Shown piece after piece: positions 62,584 through 64,000 of a stretch of 64,000 nt of DNA. The notes under the pieces were generated by a model. That model did not search any database. It was not told the DNA's origin and saw only the letters and a program-made list of their open reading frames with translations. Position 1 is the stretch's first letter, and each line of letters starts with the position of its first letter. The DNA is taken from contig CAVXOW010000007.1 in assembly GCA_963763485.1 (NCBI GenBank), forward strand, positions 248,001-312,000. The letters are read 5' to 3'. The DNA is from CAWCKS01 sp963763485 (GTDB lineage: Bacteria; Pseudomonadota; Alphaproteobacteria; Rhizobiales; Xanthobacteraceae). A program made the translations under genes and the position numbers.

Positions 62584-62596
62584 TGCCTGACAGGCA
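62584..62596. promoter_or_regulatory. 13-bp dyad upstream of uvrC
   Basis: TGCCTG, a central A, and CAGGCA, 45 bases ahead of the uvrC start. It does not match the alphaproteobacterial LexA sequence (GTTC-N7-GTTC). Its meaning is not known. Confidence 0.3.
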
Positions 62597-62641
62597 TTCC
62601 GGCAGTGGCCGGATTGAGCCGCAACACCTAGTTTCCAGCCC

Positions 62642-64000
62642 ATGACGGAAGATCAGGACCGCGGTCCGCCCGTGCTCCCTGAACAGGGGCGCGGCAAAGC
62701 CGCAACCGACGATATCGACCCCGCAACCGCCGCGGTCGAGGAGGAGGACGAGGCGCGGCTGCCGGAAACCGCCGACGACAGCATCGAAGCGGTCGGCGAG
62801 GGCCGGCTCGCCTCGGGCCGGGCCGCGATCCAGCGCGCCGTGCAGCACGCGCCGTTCGGCGCCGGTGTCTATCGCATGCTCGGCGCCGAGGGCGACGTAC
62901 TCTACGTCGGCAAGGCAAAGAGCGTGCGCAAGCGGCTGTCGTCCTATGCCCGGCCGACCGGTCAGCCGGCGCGGATCGAGCGCATGATCGCGGCGACCGT
63001 CAGTCTCGAGATCGTCTCGACCTCGACCGAAACCGAAGCGCTGCTGCTCGAGGCCAATCTGATCAAGCAGCTCAGGCCGCGCTTCAACGTGCAGCTGCGC
63101 GACGACAAATCGTTCCCCTACATCCTGCTCACCGGCGACCACTGGGCGCCGCAGATCCTGAAGCATCGCGGCGCGCAGTCGCGGCCCGGCAATTATTTCG
63201 GTCCGTTCGCCTCGGCCGGCGCCGTCGGCCGCACCATCAACGCGCTGCAGCGCGCCTTCCTGATCCGCTCCTGCACCGACGCGTTCTTCGAGAGCCGGAC
63301 ACGGCCGTGCCTGCTCTACCAGATCAAGCGCTGCTCGGGTCCGTGCACGCGCGAGATCGATTTCGCCGGCTACAGCAACCTGGTGCGCGAGACCAAGGAC
63401 TTTCTCTCCGGCCAGAGCCGCGCGGTGAAGCAAGAGCTCGCCAGCGAGATGGAGCAGGCGTCTGCCAATCTCGAGTTCGAGCGCGCCGCGCTCTATCGCG
63501 ACCGCCTTGCCGCGCTATCGGCGATCCAGGCCCAGCAGGGCATCAATCCGCGTACGCTCGAAGAGGCGGACCTGTTCGCGATCCATCAGGAGGGCGGCTA
63601 TTCCTGCGTGCAAGTGTTCTTCTTCCGCACCGGCCAGAACTGGGGCAACCGGGCGTATTTCCCGCGCGCCGACCGCAGCCTGTCGGCTGGCGAAGTGCTC
63701 AACGCCTTCCTCGCCCAGTTCTATGACGACAAGCCGGCGCCAAAACTGATCCTGCTGTCGCACGAGATCGAGGAGGCCGAGCTGCTCGCGACCGCGCTAT
63801 CGACCAAGGCTGGCTTCAAGGTCGAGGTCAGCGTGCCCCGGCGCGGCGAGAAGAAGGACCTCATCGGCCACGCGCTGGCCAATGCCCGCGAAGCGCTCGG
63901 CCGCAAGCTCGCCGACAACGCCTCGCAGCTCCGGCTGCTCGAAGGGCTGAAGGCCGTGCTCGACCTGCCGCGGCAGCCGCGCCGGATCGAAGTTTACGAC
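62642..64000 (+). CDS. uvrC: Excinuclease ABC subunit C, N-terminal part
   Basis: The first 453 residues of UvrC; the gene runs past the window. It makes both cuts around DNA lesions after UvrA and UvrB. Residues 1 to about 65 are an acidic, Asp/Glu/Ala-rich leader longer than in E. coli. The GIY-YIG nuclease follows: GAGVYRMLG, DVLYVGKAKSVRKRL and the catalytic Glu in TETEALLLEANLIK (in part). GNYFGPFASAG and the Cys-rich RPCLLYQIKRCSGPC are the next typical segments, then the UVR domain near residue 280. Start at ATG 62642. Confidence 0.94.
   Translation, partial: MTEDQDRGPPVLPEQGRGKAATDDIDPATAAVEEEDEARLPETADDSIEAVGEGRLASGRAAIQRAVQHAPFGAGVYRMLGAEGDVLYVGKAKSVRKRLSSYARPTGQPARIERMIAATVSLEIVSTSTETEALLLEANLIKQLRPRFNVQLRDDKSFPYILLTGDHWAPQILKHRGAQSRPGNYFGPFASAGAVGRTINALQRAFLIRSCTDAFFESRTRPCLLYQIKRCSGPCTREIDFAGYSNLVRETKDFLSGQSRAVKQELASEMEQASANLEFERAALYRDRLAALSAIQAQQGINPRTLEEADLFAIHQEGGYSCVQVFFFRTGQNWGNRAYFPRADRSLSAGEVLNAFLAQFYDDKPAPKLILLSHEIEEAELLATALSTKAGFKVEVSVPRRGEKKDLIGHALANAREALGRKLADNASQLRLLEGLKAVLDLPRQPRRIEVYD

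Noticed and set aside
62305..62641. LexA-type operator ahead of uvrC
   Set aside because: No GTTC-N7-GTTC or GAAC-N7-GAAC sequence is present; only an unrelated 13-bp dyad and the CtrA-type site.

Overview
The window is a stretch of chromosome from an alphaproteobacterium, most likely a member of the Bradyrhizobium/Rhodopseudomonas/Afipia group (Nitrobacteraceae). The base composition is high in G+C, roughly 65% by inspection. The housekeeping blocks (lpxK-DUF2093, xseA, purD, tadA/RsuA-type synthase, rsmD, mutL, ribF-ileS-lspA, hisS, uvrC) are of the kind found in that group. One alpha/beta hydrolase is a near-perfect match in its key residues to the fluoroacetate dehalogenase of Rhodopseudomonas palustris. 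At least six families of intergenic palindromic repeats sit between genes. No rRNA, tRNA, CRISPR array, insertion sequence or prophage was seen.

Layout. 0-4.6 kb: end of lpxK, a DUF2093 gene, a dienelactone-hydrolase-like protein, a broken mandelate racemase/muconate lactonizing enzyme gene and xseA. 4.6-9.3 kb: an apparent operon of a membrane-anchored hydrolase, two membrane proteins, a winged-helix regulator, a second secreted hydrolase and a serine hydrolase, behind a promoter covered by a 40-bp dyad. 9.5-16.6 kb: fatty acid desaturase, an orphan peptide-type solute-binding protein, a broken phosphotransferase, an AtuA/DUF4387 pair and a YciI-ArsR-SRPBCC operon. 16.8-24.8 kb: purD, a membrane cyclase with ferredoxin domain, haloacetate dehalogenase, GNAT, tadA, a very long RsuA-type pseudouridine synthase and rsmD. 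25-35 kb: divergent acyl-CoA ligase and Rieske oxygenase, mutL, arfB, an M16 peptidase pair. 34.6-39.9 kb: lspA, ileS, ribF. 40-46.4 kb: a lone CheY, a HAD phosphatase, a degenerate EAL protein and a three-gene export ABC transporter. 46.6-51.5 kb: a zone of broken genes (aminotransferase, a toxin-antitoxin pair, a family 3 glycosidase). 51.7-64 kb: hisS, small secreted proteins, RNase T2, rlmJ, cold shock protein, an outer membrane barrel and the start of uvrC.

Many conserved genes carry single-base insertions or deletions. These include ileS, which the cell cannot lose, so at least some are probably assembly errors. The 47.6-51.5 kb zone is much denser in breaks and also has an in-frame stop, so real decay is possible there.

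The most interesting points are: the six-helix membrane cyclase with four intramembrane histidines and a 2Fe-2S domain; the dehalogenase with a complete fluoride pocket; the promoter/operator ahead of the hydrolase operon; a block of low-G+C, unusual-codon DNA inside hisS; a lysine-rich tail encoded after ileS; and a CtrA-type site between the barrel gene and uvrC.
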